From Volvox africanus (taxonomy: Eukaryota; Chlorophyta; Chlorophyceae; Chlamydomonadales; Volvocaceae), in assembly GCA_030268105.1 (NCBI GenBank), contig BSDZ01000080.1, positions 1,550,001 through 1,614,000 on the forward strand: DNA of 64,000 nt, read 5' to 3'. A model generated the notes under the pieces. That model was not told where the DNA came from, made no database searches, and was given only the letters and a program-made list of their open reading frames with translations. The position numbers were made by a program, and so were the translations under genes. This document shows, in pieces, positions 24,801 to 37,553 of the stretch (position 1 is its first letter; the number at the start of each line of letters is the position of its first letter).

Positions 24801-27509
24801 GGTGTTTTGACGCACACTCGAACTTTTAAATCCAAGACCCTCCAATAATTAAATATATGATTATTCATTTATATACGTCCGTGTGTACATCACGTATGGG
24901 CCGTACGGACCGTACATACCTATATCTTTCTTTAGATGCCAGGGGTAGAAGTACATCGAGTTGGGTGTGTAGAGCCATTGCGGCAACAATATGTCCAGGT
25001 CATCTCCGTCCGGCTCTCCTAGGGTCTTGAACTGCAGGTGGACGGGCGGCGGGAGGAGGGAGGGGGTCGGAGGGAGGGGGGAGGGGGTTGGAGGGAGGGG
25101 AAGAAGGGGAAAGGGGAAGGAGGGTCCAGAAAAAAAGGGGGATGCCATGTATTATAAAGTTGAGTTGCATACGACTGTGGAAATCCTGACAATTATAACG
25201 GTTATACTTCTATCCTGGTTCTGGAGCGACCGTTGTTATTCCCACCACCCGCACCACACCATCTCCCTCTACCCCCTTTCCCCTGCGCCCCCCCCCCCTT
25301 TCCACATACACACACACACACAGATACACACACACACACATACACACACACACACACACACACAGAAATACAGATACCTGACTGAACATGGGGACGCTGG
25401 TGCAGAATTTGCTGGAGGGTGAGCAGAAGCGCGGCCTGGAGTAAATTGAATGGGAGGCAGGGGGACGATGCAACGGTGGTGCAGTAGTCGTACAACAGGT
25501 ACGTACACAAAGACATGAATGTTACTAGGTGCAAACGCACACACCGCATACATGTCGAGAGGCATGTTCGGCCGCAGATATAATGAACAGCGCACGACGT
25601 CACGCAGGGGCGTTTGTTGCTTTTCATGATGAGGAGAGGGGAGTCACCACCTCACAAGGCCGTTTTGATTGTACTAAGCAAGCCGAGTGACAACAAATAA
25701 GAGGCAGCTTTTCACTGCGCTGGTTGGAGTCGCATTACGTCAATAAACACGTATTACTAAATCATCATGTGAATTTAAATTGCTACAAAGCCTTGAAAAG
25801 AGCTCGTAAGCCCTGGGCGAGCCAAGAGGGGCATAGGGCCCCGCGAACGAGCGATACAATCACGTAGTATTGTAAAATATGTGTATATGCGCCTGGTAAT
25901 GATGCATGCATTATCGTGGCCGCGCTTTGTCCTTTCGCGAGTCCTCGTTTTCTTTGCTTTATAATTTATCTTGAAGTGCTTTTAAATTTCAAGACGCAAC
26001 ACGTAACCTGCAAAAAAACTTGTGACAACCGGGATGTCGCACGTGGCAACTGACGGCAACGGTCGCGTTTGGACTAGCGGCAGCATAACCAAGCAGCATG
26101 ACCGAGCAGCAATAACATATTCTAATCTGACCAATACATTAATTTTCTATGATGGCTTGCGAACAAGCTTACGCGCAGACTTATGTTTCGACTGGTAAGG
26201 ATGTTTGCTGAACTTTGTTGTCACTGTTGCAGTAACGTTTGAGAGCCGTTAACAGCCTTCAGGATCGTGCGTTGTGCCATTCGTGAAGCCTTCAAAAGCT
26301 TTCAAAATTGGTCTGTGCCTTTCGCCGTTGCAGGACCGATCACGCACTGTGTCATGTCACACACACACCCCACATACAAGATGCAGGATGGCCTTTCAAT
26401 TCCATCCATTCGCATTTTACTACTGGTGCACCTAACAATGTGTAATCCTGTGTAATATGTCGTACAGGTAGTGGGCCGTACCTGTTATCCTCGAACGAGA
26501 ATACGAAGAGTGCATTTGGAAGTGATCTTCGACCGGATGATAAAAATGATGTGACTTTACGGTGGAAGGCGATTCCCTGTGTCGGGTTGTAGCGAAAACG
26601 CAGCAAGGCTTCATCAAGGTTCTGGACTGGGTTGGGTCTGCTGTTGCAGCAGCAACCAGATCTTCATACGCATGGGCGGCACTGAGAGTACATAATTCTA
26701 ATATTAGAATATTACTGCGTCGGCATTGAAGCCTAACTATTGGCCCACATCGACACAGGCCCGCAGATAACGAGATGCCGCGAAGGGAGGAGCATTTGAG
26801 CCGGGGTACGCAGATGCACATATGCGTCACCGTACAGTGGGGAGGGGTAGGTTGTCAAGTTGTGCAGCTGAGCGCGGTTGAAGGCGGAAGTATGCCAGAT
26901 TGATGCATGTCGCAACACACAGGGCAGCCATTCACTCACTACTCACAGCGGGTGAATTCTCCGCTGGGTAGGCAGAGCCGTCCTTGTCATTCCGGTTGGG
27001 ATAGTAAAGTCTGTTGTTATATATGAGGATTAGCTGGAAAGTTTCGGGAGGAAGACCCTCTTCCAAAATTGCTTTGTGCTGGAGAAGCACGTCCGCCGGG
27101 GACAGCGGGGCCCTTGTTTGCCAAGGCGCAATGTCACGGCCCAAGTTCTCGCTGCACGCACGTTGAAAAGTAGCGAAATAAATAAACAACATGGAAGTAA
27201 ATTTTCCTGGACTTTACGGATTTATCCCAGCGGGTGAGTGCTTGACAGTATTGAGATATGATGCATTGCGTGGAGCAAGCAAGGAAAACGATAGAATGAG
27301 CTGAGGAGACTAAACAGACATTCGTAATTAAGTTGTGATATAATTTTGTTTATACAAATCATAGTGGCAGCCAACCTTAAAAACGCATCCCATTCTTCTC
27401 GGGGCATTTGGGGCACACCGATAGGCGCCTCCAGGTATTGCTCCTGTCCAACTCCTTGTACATTATGCTCCAGAAGGCATAGGGCTCTTTCGTGAAACAG
27501 CAGAGCAAC
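21812..27509 (-). CDS. GT90-family (CAP10/POGLUT-like) glycosyltransferase, 5' end not found
   Basis: Exons: 27509-27376, 27151 to about 26945, about 26626-26482, 25435-25378, 25031-24920, 23765-23569, 23264-23154, 22782-22721, 22529-22368 and 21968-21812 (TAG). All junctions after the third exon close in phase. The family signature runs in order: LPNALFVFSFEDNR, VPMFSQ and DLDILLPQWLYTP, then AFFRGEPFCSGYWAGQ (the W-x-x-K...FRG block), KWLVHMEGITASSRL, LMLINSVVVMQRQAFIEYFY, LKPHVHYVPFW and IVHDAQSFAIR. This is the CAP10/KDELC/POGLUT fold, which in animals transfers glucose or xylose to Ser in secreted proteins and in fungi xylose to capsule. The second-to-third exon junction has two possible acceptors (26636 or 26626). 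No start codon, signal peptide or membrane anchor was found upstream of 27509, so at least one 5' exon is missing. The acceptor substrate is unknown. Confidence 0.87.
22958..23125 (+). repeat. CCCCAACACT minisatellite in a GT90 intron
   Basis: Units of about ten bases (ACTCCCCAAC) alternate with (AC)n between the exons starting at 22782 and ending at 23154. It is purely intronic. Confidence 0.8.
24094..24135. repeat. 42-bp perfect palindrome with an (AT)n core
   Basis: AGATTTTTGA, then (TA)n, then TCAAAAATCT. It lies at the end of a (GATA)n run in a GT90 intron. It could extrude as a cruciform or reflect an AT-repeat expansion. Confidence 0.8.
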
Positions 27510-28810
27510 CTAGGCATAAAGCGAAGAACGGGGTCTCTGTCAGTCCGACAAAAGGTAAGGCAATTACGCTAATATCAAAACGCACCAAGAATGGTGCAAC
27601 CCACTGGATACCAGACTTCATAGCGCCAGATGTTATATAATCATGCCAAAGTCCTAGATTGCCGCCGCGCGGTTACAGGCCAGATGGAGACACAGGTTCT
27701 TACAGCCGCATGTAGGCTTTGCAGTAGATCGTCCAACAACATGAAGTATATTATTTATATCGTATAAAATGCTGGTCATCACAAGTACTCTGCGTTCATT
27801 GTGCCAAACTTTTTGGGTACGGGATGGGCGTTGGTCTGGCAGAGAACCATCTGAAGCAGCTGACCGAACGCACAAAATCATATGAGACATCCCACATAAC
27901 ATTATTAATTCTGAAAATCAAGTGGTCCTTCATAGACGTTTCCGCGTCGATCAGGGCTTGGTGATTGATCTATTCCAAGACTATCTTTGCGGCCTATTAA
28001 GTACGCATATCACGTTAAAATTTTAGGTTATTTTGAGAAGACCACCATAGGTGAGACAATCATGGTGGGACCTTCCTGGTCACTGGCAACGATCCACGTT
28101 CCACGCTTGACTTTGATTTTGTCGAAGGTGTAATGGCAAATCGTGTGTCCTCACTCAAAAGCACGCGAACGTCCAAGGAAAGGCAAAAAATAATTACTGA
28201 TTCTCCCGCCTAGGTCTCAAGACCATTTAAAGAAGGCCCCATGTATAGGGCTTAGGGCAGCACCAGCAGCATGTTAGGGGGTAAGAGCCCGCAGAGGACT
28301 GGAATGGGAAAATGCCATGTTACATAGTGTGAAGTAGTCATAAATGATATAGATGTGATCTTAATGATATTGTTAGCCTTGTGTCATGATCGTGTCTGTT
28401 CCTGCCGGTGGTTTTGACAGATATTGTATTTCGTACTTCACGACCTGGGACATGGTGGCAGCTGAAAAGGGATGATATACCTTCATGTATATCAAATTTG
28501 TTGTCAATTTCTAGGGTTTGCATTGCTTCCTTCGCTTCTTAGGCGTCCCCGCTCCGGGCTGGGATTGGGCCCCGAGATGGGGTCGATCCGCCAGCAGACC
28601 ACGCGACGCACTACACTCTATGCGTCTGGTGACTTCTATTGCTGCCGGCCGTGCTCTATTCTGCGGCACCGGGCATACCTCCTCTCCCTGCTACCCAGCG
28701 TAGGTGACGAATAGAGGATCTGTACCGGAGATTCCATTGCAGGAGACAGTTAGGTTTAACTTTCACTAGAGATGGGGGAGAGATGAGAGATGCACAACAC
28801 CATCGGTGTG

Positions 28811-28965
28811 GTCCCCGGCAGCATCTAGCCCACATGATGGTGAGCTTATCATTACTTACTAGGAAGTCATGATAAGCTATTGACAGTAACTTCGGTGCAA
28901 CTGTATTGCCAACAGGGAAATCTTATGCTGGTCATATTTTGTGTTGCATTTCAGCAATCTGTGCG
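28811..28965 (+). repeat. palindrome-bearing repeat, copy 1
   Basis: It shares about 150 bp with 31205-31353 in the same orientation, with roughly 85-90% identity by eye. It starts GTCCCCGGCAGCA and ends TTGTGTTGCATTTCAGCAAT. Positions 28843-28878 form a 36-bp palindrome with two mismatched pairs. Confidence 0.8.
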
Positions 28966-31204
28966 TTGCATTCGTTGCATTGATTTGCAGTTGTATTTGC
29001 TGGGGCCAGGCACAGATCGACCTCGCTCTTGCCTCTGTAATCTCCTCATCCGCAATGAGTTGTTGATCACGGACACAAAGCCATTCCTATTTTTGTCACA
29101 AGTATGCGTAGACTTCCCTCCTAGAGTACGGAAACGCCGTAGTATTGTTTGTATATATAGTGTTTTTCGTAAGCTCTTTCGTAGGCTATTACGCCATCCG
29201 CCATTGTAGAGCATCAGTAATTTAGTTAAGTCGTTTCCGTTTGCCCCACTATCACGGGCTATGGATGGTGAAGGCGATGGAGATTGCTAACCACCCACCT
29301 CCCATCCAATTAACTAGTTAGGCCAATAAGGCGATGAGATAGGATGTTGGTGTGTTAGGTTGTGTTGTAGGTCAAGGCGTTCGCATGTCATGATGTTAGA
29401 CAGCCAAGGACGAGGTCTTTTATGGGAGTTCAATCGCCGTTCAATGTTATTCAGGGTTATTCAATGTTAACGTACTGAGAACGATAACTAACCCTGGAGG
29501 CCCAAGGCATAATGAACAAAAAATAGATTAAGAATATGCATTATACATCCCTGAGAACACGGGCGTTGGTGAGACATCTGTGCAACTGCCTCATCAAGGG
29601 CCTTACGTTCAACCAGTTCAGCCCCCAAACGCAAGCCTGCATCTATTACTCGGCCCGAAATGCGTGCAAATATCTAAGAGTAATCCTAACAATTTTGCGC
29701 CTTTGAGAATTGTCTGTTTCCGATTCTGTCGACTTCGGTCGTCGCATTCTTCGCCTGCATGATTCCCGATCAACTCATTTTCTCTTCTCCGATTGAAGCG
29801 GCGATAAAATTCTGCAAGTAGGAGACTGCGAGATGCATACGTTTCTTCAATGCTCGTTGTTTTCTGTAATTGTCAGCGTTACATGTATCACGCTTTACTG
29901 CTCTTTATCGCTGTACAGGTCGTCCGACGGGCTGCTCCCTGAGGAACATCATTTTTCCTGTCCGTGTTATACCATCTTACTATACTATCCCAAATATCAT
30001 GTCCACTTTCTTTAGCGATATTTTCAACAAATTCTATAAGCCTCTTTCCAATACCTTGACCTCTATGAAGAACTTAAAGGCTATGACACAAGTATGAGCG
30101 CCGACAACTGGACCATGGTATACATGTAATGCGCAGAATTCCATTGAAACAATGTTTACATAAGGACATTTTTTCTAAATTACACTTATAGGTACAACGA
30201 GGTCCCTATATTGCCAAGCCTATCTTTAATTATCATAGCCTTGCAAAACATATCTATGCGTTGGTGAGAGCTGATCAAATATCGGCGTGGCTGTGTTTGG
30301 CTGCTATTAATTCAATACCTGGTCGATTGCTGTGTGCTAGAGCACGGCCATCAGACCTCCGTAGCTAGGTGCTCTCGGCTCTCTTCTCGGCGGATTCCCG
30401 GCGGAAGTTACGATCATTTAGTGTTGTGTCTCTGTCGTATCCGCCCAACCTAAGGCTAAGGCCCGATCAGAAGATGACCATACACGGTCCATCTTGGACA
30501 CCACCCGTAGACACCCCAGGATACTTCATTTAGAGCCCACCATTTATGTTGACGATCCTATACAGCGGGTAAAACGGATTCTTCCGCCCCGCAAACGATC
30601 ACAGATGCATGCATGACCGAGGGAGACCAAGTGACGCAAGTTCGCAGGATACGTCAACACGGCTTTTGGAGTGTCACGGACTGACCCAAAACACGAGACG
30701 ATGTGCATGCTGGCAGCTTGGCACACCATCACCTTGCTTCCTGCAACGCTCCCCGCAGCAACATTGCGTGCGACTTGCTCGTGGCATGGCGCCTCCATCT
30801 TGGCTTTCCTCTAATACGGGAAAACATTTGCTCGTGTCTCCTGTGATACTAGACAACTCGAGCATCTCTGCTTTCAAGGCATCCTCGTAAAGTGGATGTC
30901 CCACACACCATCCACTCCCTGACAAGGGCATGGTATCAGACGGTATCGCTGGCACTTGAAGGGTGGAAGGTTGGCCGTGTGGATCAGCTAGGCGATGGGT
31001 ACGTTGGGGCAGCAGCGTTAGACACCACACCCCTAATGAGGCCTGATACAGTATACTCTCGAGCTGCTTTGCTCCACACACCATCCTCATTAGCAGGTAC
31101 TACAGCTACTGAAGCAGTTCAACCCTGTTGGGGCAAAGCGTAGCCCAATCCTACCCATGGTCTAGCCTACCTATGTGGCTACGAGACGCAAAGACAATTG
31201 AGGT

Positions 31205-31353
31205 GGTGCCCCGGCAGCAGCCCACACGATGGTACATGACTTCCTAGGAAGTCATGATAAGCTATTGACAGCAACTTGGGTGCAACTATATTTCCAGCAG
31301 GGAAATCGTATGCAGGTCTCATTTTGTGTTGCATTTCAGCAATAGTTGTGCGG
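31205..31353 (+). repeat. palindrome-bearing repeat, copy 2
   Basis: Direct-orientation partner of 28811-28965, 2.4 kb away. Here the palindrome core CATGACTTCC/TAGGAAGTCATG (31235-31256) is perfect. The outer left arm has been replaced, while the outer right arm (ATAAGCT) survives. Confidence 0.8.
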
Positions 31354-31902
31354 ATGTCAAGGGTGGCCGTGGTTAGCTCGAGAAATGTGACCTCATCCGA
31401 GACTTGCTGCTACTGGGCTAACGTGAACGTCTGGACGACAGGGTACGCAATGCCTCAATGCCTTATAGCGACGTTCTTGGGAGTTGATGTCGCCTGTGGA
31501 GAAGAGTCTTGTACAGTAGGAGCCCCAGCCTAGAGCGATGAGCTTGTGACGGTTAGCAGAACCAGGATCGCCGCATGACATTCCCCCTAAAATGATAATA
31601 ATACAAGGCTTCGACAATTCTTACATGTCCATGCTAACATGATAACTTCATTAAATAGTTGAGTTTCAAGCATCATTCAGACTTTGGGTATCCGGATCCA
31701 ACGTACTAACGGAATGGCATCGGAAGAGGTTTCACTCAGCGCTCTAAGATTATAGCAAAGCGTTATGCCTCATTGAGCTTGTTTTTAATATTCAACTGTC
31801 AATGCTTATCGACAATAATGGGAAAACTCCCTTGCAGAATTCAATGCCTATCGTGGTCACTGCATGCATGATTGGCGACCCCGATGAAATCCAGGGTGGC
31901 TT

Positions 31903-34900
31903 ATGATGAATTGGGAGGCCAGGCTTCGGCAGCAATATGCAATAGCGATCAGGCCAGAATGGCTGGAGCAAGTCGTGGCGCAGCTGCGCGGAGCGCACCC
32001 CGATTTTTCGACCTGGACGGAGGAGCGTATGCTCGACAATATTTTTACAGCATTCTTATTTTGCGACCTGAATCAGGCGGGGACTGTATCGTTGCCTTTA
32101 AATACAAAGGTGACTACAACGCATTCAAAGAAGCAGCTCCTGGCTTTCCCAAGTTGTCCAACTGAGGTACGTAAAATTTCTGCAGGAAATGCACAAGGAA
32201 GTCCTGATGGGAAAGTTCGTACTGCAGTTGGACGAGGTTGTCAACATGGCCGCGGCGGCACGGGAACGGTACGTGCGCGCGGAAGACGTGCGAGTCTCTC
32301 CACCCTAGCCCTCATGAAACCAATTTTACGAAGCTCCCTCTCTGCTTTTATGGCGTCCATCCCAGTTTTTATTGTCCGCCGTCTGGAGCTCCTGCTTCCA
32401 AATGACATCAACGGCGGCGTATCCGGTCGTTTTCTCCCCTGTGTCTTCACAGATATTCCGATCAGACGGGGAACCGTTGCCTCAAGTTTGCCCTGACAGA
32501 TGGTGAGCTCCTCGTGCGTCATGAGACGGGGAGGGATTAGAAGCTGAGGACGTGGGGGGCCTTCAACTGAAAGAAAAGGGTCAGCCAAGGGGCCCCGAAA
32601 CCAGACGATCCGCATCAAAGGGTTTGGGAGAAGGATACATAAGGGTTAAGAATTGGTGCTGGAAGCGAGAGATTGAGAAGGACGATTGCGCAAGCCCAGT
32701 GGAAGGAACGTTTGATACCACATCGTTGTAGACTGATTTTTTCCAATAGCCGCCACCCGCCGCTGGAAGTCCTCGTACTGCCGCGAATATCCTGCGTACT
32801 GATCCGTACTACTGCCGCTGGAAATTTTCCTTACTGCCAAGGCTGCCAGCAAGTGGTCGGTGTGGAGCACACGCATCTTCCCGCATTCACATGGGATTGT
32901 CCGGCGGGAAGCAAGGTACGACACAAACTCAACAAGAATTGCGGCTGGGGATCAAAGATGTAAGAGACATTGTTCCTTTTGGTTATAACAAATGCTGCTC
33001 CAGTTGTACTTTGCCGTGCGCGCCATATGACGGGTTCTATCTCTGATCGTAATGCTCAGAATCCCAATGAACCGCGTTTTCGTTTAACCTGGCTTTTTAT
33101 CCTTTGAACAGAACACTTTCACTGCAGTGGTGTGACGTTTTTCTTCGCGTGCAACACCTGAACTGCACTTGCTGAACTAGCTAGGTGTTGTAAATGCAGG
33201 TGCTCATTCACAACGTCCCCATTCGGCGGGGGCTTCTGCTCCTGGCTCCGGACAACACTGCATTGCTGGGGGGCCAGGTGGAGCGCCTGGAAGCTGCGAG
33301 GCAGCGAGCCGTGGCGGTGTGGACGAAACCTGTTGGTAAGCCGATTGGGTTAGGTCATAGAAAACACATCATAAACAAGACACAGAGTGGCGTGATCTTC
33401 GGGTTTAGCTACGTAGTAATTTGAGTAACATAAGATCATGTTTATAGAATAATAAATCTATGCCTTAGCATTTAGGCTTAGCATTGTTTACTAGGTATTG
33501 TCAGGCAGATTGGAAGGCTGCTTTGAAACCTGCTGATCCATGAGATCCATGCTCATGTCATCCATGCTTGCCGCCTCTGCAGCGCAGAAAACATAAAAAC
33601 ATTCCGGTGGGTCCCATGTGTGTGTGTTTGTGTGCGCGCGCTTCCGTCCCGGGCTCAAGGAGTCTTAGTAATAATGTTATAAGACTATGTTGAAGAGCGC
33701 CGAACAACATGGGGGACATTGGCACCCCAGACGAATGAATATGACATCGGCAAACAGAAACAAATGATGGCACCTGGCAGGTCTTGCTAAAGGCAGGTCG
33801 TTGTTCAATCACGAAATTGATGCATCGCGGAGCCACATGCACGTGCACATGTACACGCACGTGAGTATACATACACGCTCACTCTTTACCTAAGTTTCTG
33901 GCCCCTTGTGGGGTCGGGTTTGAATCCACAGTTGGCCGCCCGGCGGGCTCAGCAGAGCGAGACATTTTCGCAGAGGCTCGCCAAGTTGCATGGGACCCGG
34001 GGGCCCCAGCTGGCGCGCCGCAGGCTGGGCCGCCGGGCGCACCTCCCCATGCCGGGGCGAGCGGGGCTGGGACGCAGGCAGCCGTAGGGATGGTGCCGCC
34101 GTCGTTGCCGCACGCGATCGGGGCTGGAGGGCAGCCGCCGGGTGCGCCGCAGCAGGCATTAATAAGTCTGACGAGCTCGGCTCAGCCTCCTGGCGGCGGG
34201 AATGTGGGTGGTGGCGGAGGGGGGCCGGCGCCATTAGGGGCACAGGTCGTCGGCCCTGCGGGTCAGTATCCAGGACATCTTGCGCAACCTCCTCAGCCGC
34301 CACAGCATGTGCAACACCGCCAAGCGCAGCAGCAGCAGGCCGCTGTACCGAGCAGCATCCATCAGGGATATATGCCTGGTGGTACTGCAGCTGCTGGGGG
34401 CGCCATGGCGGCGGCTGTCGCGACGGAAGCAGGCGGAGCATCGTGGCAGTCGCAGGGAAACCCTCAAACAGCGGCGCATCATTTCTATCAACAACAACAA
34501 GCGCAGCTTCAGGCGCCAATAGCCCCAATGACCCAGCGTCAGCCGTCAGGTCCCCCGATGGTACCGGCGCCGACGCCATGGCTGGGCAGGGCAGCCAACA
34601 CCGAATTTGGTGCTGGCAACAACAACGGCAGCGACGGCGACCAAAGCAGGAATCGTGGCATAATACCTGCTGCTGCAGCGGAAACTACTGCACCCCGCCG
34701 TGGCCTAGCGGCCGTGGAAGCAGCGGCGTGGATGAACAGTGGCGGCAGGGTCGCCGGCGGCGGGACGGGCCAGGAGCCCGGTCGCGCGGCGATACCCGCG
34801 CGTCGCGAAGGACTGCGCGACGGCGACGGCGGCGGCGGCGGCGGTGCCCTTTCCTCCGAGATCGTGATCCTGCTCGATTCGGACTCAGCCTCCGGGCATT

Positions 34901-37553
34901 GCCCGCCGCAACCCTCAATGGACCAGGCACGTCGTAATGGGCCGTCAAACCCCAACCCACAGTCCTCCTTGCGGCAGCAGCAGCAGCAATTACACCTCCA
35001 ACAGCAGCGACAAGAATACCCAGAGTTACACGCTCAACAGCACCAGCAACAGCTGCAGGAGCAGAACCTCCCGCGGCGGCGACTGACGGTATCTACAATG
35101 CAGGCCGCTTCCCTCTTGGGCGCCTCCGTGGCCCCCTCCGCCGAGTCGATGCAGCTAGGGGCCCAAATTTCCTCTCCCACAGGCCCGTTACCTCCCCGCC
35201 CCACAGCCGCGACGCGGGCCAATACCCCAGGCGCCGCCACGTTTCCGCCCACAGCTGCCGCAACCACCACCACTTCCGGACCTGCAGGTACAGGGATTGA
35301 ATTACGTAAGGCAGCGCTTCCATTAGCCCGCAGCAGTCCTACTCTGAGCGTATCGTCGCTGGGTTCTGTAGGCCGCAGTGGCCTCGGTCATGTCGCATCG
35401 GCGACAGCGACCGCGGCGGCGAGCCCAACCAGGAGTACAGCGGCGCTGGGCTTCTTAAATAATCGGTTTGACGCTCTTGCGTCAGGTTATGCTGCGTTAG
35501 GGGCTGCCGGCGGTGGTGGCGCTAGGGCTGCAGCCAGAGCTGAAGCCGGGCTGGCGATGGAGGTGGAAATGGTGGACTTGGCGGACTTGGACGATGATGA
35601 TGACTACGGGGACGGGAAGGGGAATGAAGGCGGCAGCGGTGCACTTGGCGGTAACGGCGCAGCCCATACCGGGGATGCCTGTTTGCCGCAAGCCGTGGCG
35701 CGAGAGCCATGGTGCGCCGCTGAGGGAAGTTGGGGTTCCCATTCGTTGCCAGGATCTACTGGAAGGCCGCAAGGTAAACGTCCGCGATTGTCATCTGCGC
35801 AGCGGAACGTGGATGGGGGGAAAGCTGGTAGCATGGGCGCCGATGGTGGTGCGAGCGGTGGCGTGCAGGCAACCGCGCACGCGGCCGCAGACGGCGCTGG
35901 GGGCCGCAGCGAGTGTGCAGCCCTACGGTCGGCAGCAGGGACGGCGGCTGCGGAACTGGTTCCAGAGACCCAGATGGACTATGATTGCGCGCATTTTGGG
36001 CGTGCCCTGGTGGAGCCGGTGGCGGAGGTAGAGGAGTGGGTCGCACCTGGTGTCGATGCTGTAGTGCCCACGGCTACGGCTGCTGTTGGCGCCCACAGAA
36101 CCTTTCCCGCAGGTGGCGCTGCCGCGGGCCCGAATCATCTGCATCAGAACCTCAGTCCACGAGGCGGGGGTGATTGCCCCGAAGACTCGATGGCTGTTAA
36201 ATTGCTGGATTCCGACATGACCGGTGATCTCAGAGGTTCGCCGTCAGTCCCGCCGAGGCCGATGGCGGCAGTGGCGGCGGAGGCGGCGGGTGATGCGCAG
36301 CAAGAGTCGTGGGTAAAAGCTGCCGGTGCTGGTTCGAACCATGCAGGGGCGGTGTGGCTGTGCCAGGTAGCGGACATGTTGCGGCCCGAGCCCGACTGCC
36401 CGGATGTTCCCGTTACGTTCCCCATGACGCTGGACGTGTACGGTGTAGTTTATGAGCTGGACGGGGACAGGGCGGTAATCGAGGACGGCACCGATATGAT
36501 GGAGGCGCAGCTCACAGACGGTGCGCTGGCGCCACTTCTTGGTGAGTTGAGCGCCCAACCGATCTATGGGTATCCAGTTGCTTTCCGATGAATGGTTAGC
36601 TCGTGCATTAAGACTATTCCGCCTGGTCAGCTGCTTTGGGGAATACTGATAGATGCGGGCCGCTCCGGGGACCTGGTTTCTCCGTATCATGTATTACTAC
36701 TACTAAGATTTAAGACGGTAAGTGGATCAGCAGTGGAGCTGAGTGCCTCGTGTGTAGCGGTCCTTAGGGTCACAGTCCAGATTGTATTGTAGACCGGTCT
36801 GAAGGATCCTAGAGGCAGATGGGGGAGATGAGGTGCACTGAGTGGATGTGGTTAGTGCAGTATCCACCTAAGCATCAGACGCGACCCGTACGTATCCCTT
36901 ATCCCGTCTCAACCGGGGTCTCAACCGTGGATAGGCTTTAGGACTTCTCGCCAGCCGCACTTGTGACTTCGCCGCATAAACCCTGATTCCAAGGGGCACG
37001 TGAATTTGGAACATCCTCCACAGCCAATGCCCGCAACCTGCAGATGAGCTTATCGCTGACAAAATCTAAATCGCATCGCAACCTTGCTGCTGCTGCTGTA
37101 TGCCTCGTAGGCATGAGCCCTTCCCCTTTCCTTGGTCTGACCCCGGTCCCGATTTGGATGTCTTGCGTGCTACGTTCCCGTCTGTTGTGGCTCCCTGCAG
37201 TGGGCACCCAACTGCCACCCGGCTTCGCCCCGGGCACCACTTCCCTAGGGCTCGAGGACATTTGGGCCATGGTCGACAGCCTGGACCCGGCCGTGCAGGC
37301 GTGCGGTCAAGGGCTGGCCGATCGCATCATGGCCTTCTTCCGTGACTTCTCAGGCCTCATTCGGCTTGAGTTCCGGGGCCCGCCGCCGGTGCAACCGCTG
37401 ATCATCCAGGTCACGAGCGATGGGAGAGGCAGCGGGGCCGATGCATGCGGTTGGCTCGAAGGAGACGACAGCTGTGAGTTGTACAGGACATATCTGAGGA
37501 CCGCAGGGGCGCTACCGGTAACGGACATGGACAGAAAAGACGCAGCGGCGTAG
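31903..37553 (+). CDS. RMI1: RMI1, RecQ-mediated genome instability protein 1
   Basis: OB-fold subunit of the RecQ helicase-Top3-RMI dissolvasome, which resolves double Holliday junctions in the nucleus. Exons: 31903-32109, 32186-32268, 32453-32502, 32842-32915, 33200-33335, 33932-36541 and 37201-37553 (TAG). All phases close, giving 1170 residues. The N-terminal helical part carries IRPEWLEQVVAQLRG and FLFCDLNQAGTVSLP. The first OB fold carries LMGKFVLQLDEV, RCLKFALTDG, VGVEHTHLPAF, PAGSKVLIHNVPIRRGLLLL and LLGGQVERL. A Gln/Ala/Gly-rich, probably disordered region of about 800 residues follows. A C-terminal domain from about residue 1011 (VTFPMTLDVYGVVYELDGDR) may be the second OB fold. A later donor at 32165 would add about 18 residues after exon 1; the first spacing fits the family better. 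Most homologues are far shorter. Confidence 0.87.

Larger units (their letters stand above)
27510..31902. other. 4.4-kb stretch between the GT90 and RMI1 genes
   Basis: This should hold the missing 5' exon(s) of GT90 on the minus strand and the promoters of both divergent genes. I could not support any particular exon. The only clear structure is the repeat pair at 28811-28965 and 31205-31353. ORFs up to 138 codons occur without recognisable motifs. Confidence 0.5.

Noticed and set aside
33890..34955. ORFs of 229, 315 and 138 codons overlapping the RMI1 large exon
   Set aside because: They are GC-rich shadow frames. The RMI1 frame is fixed by phase with six other exons.
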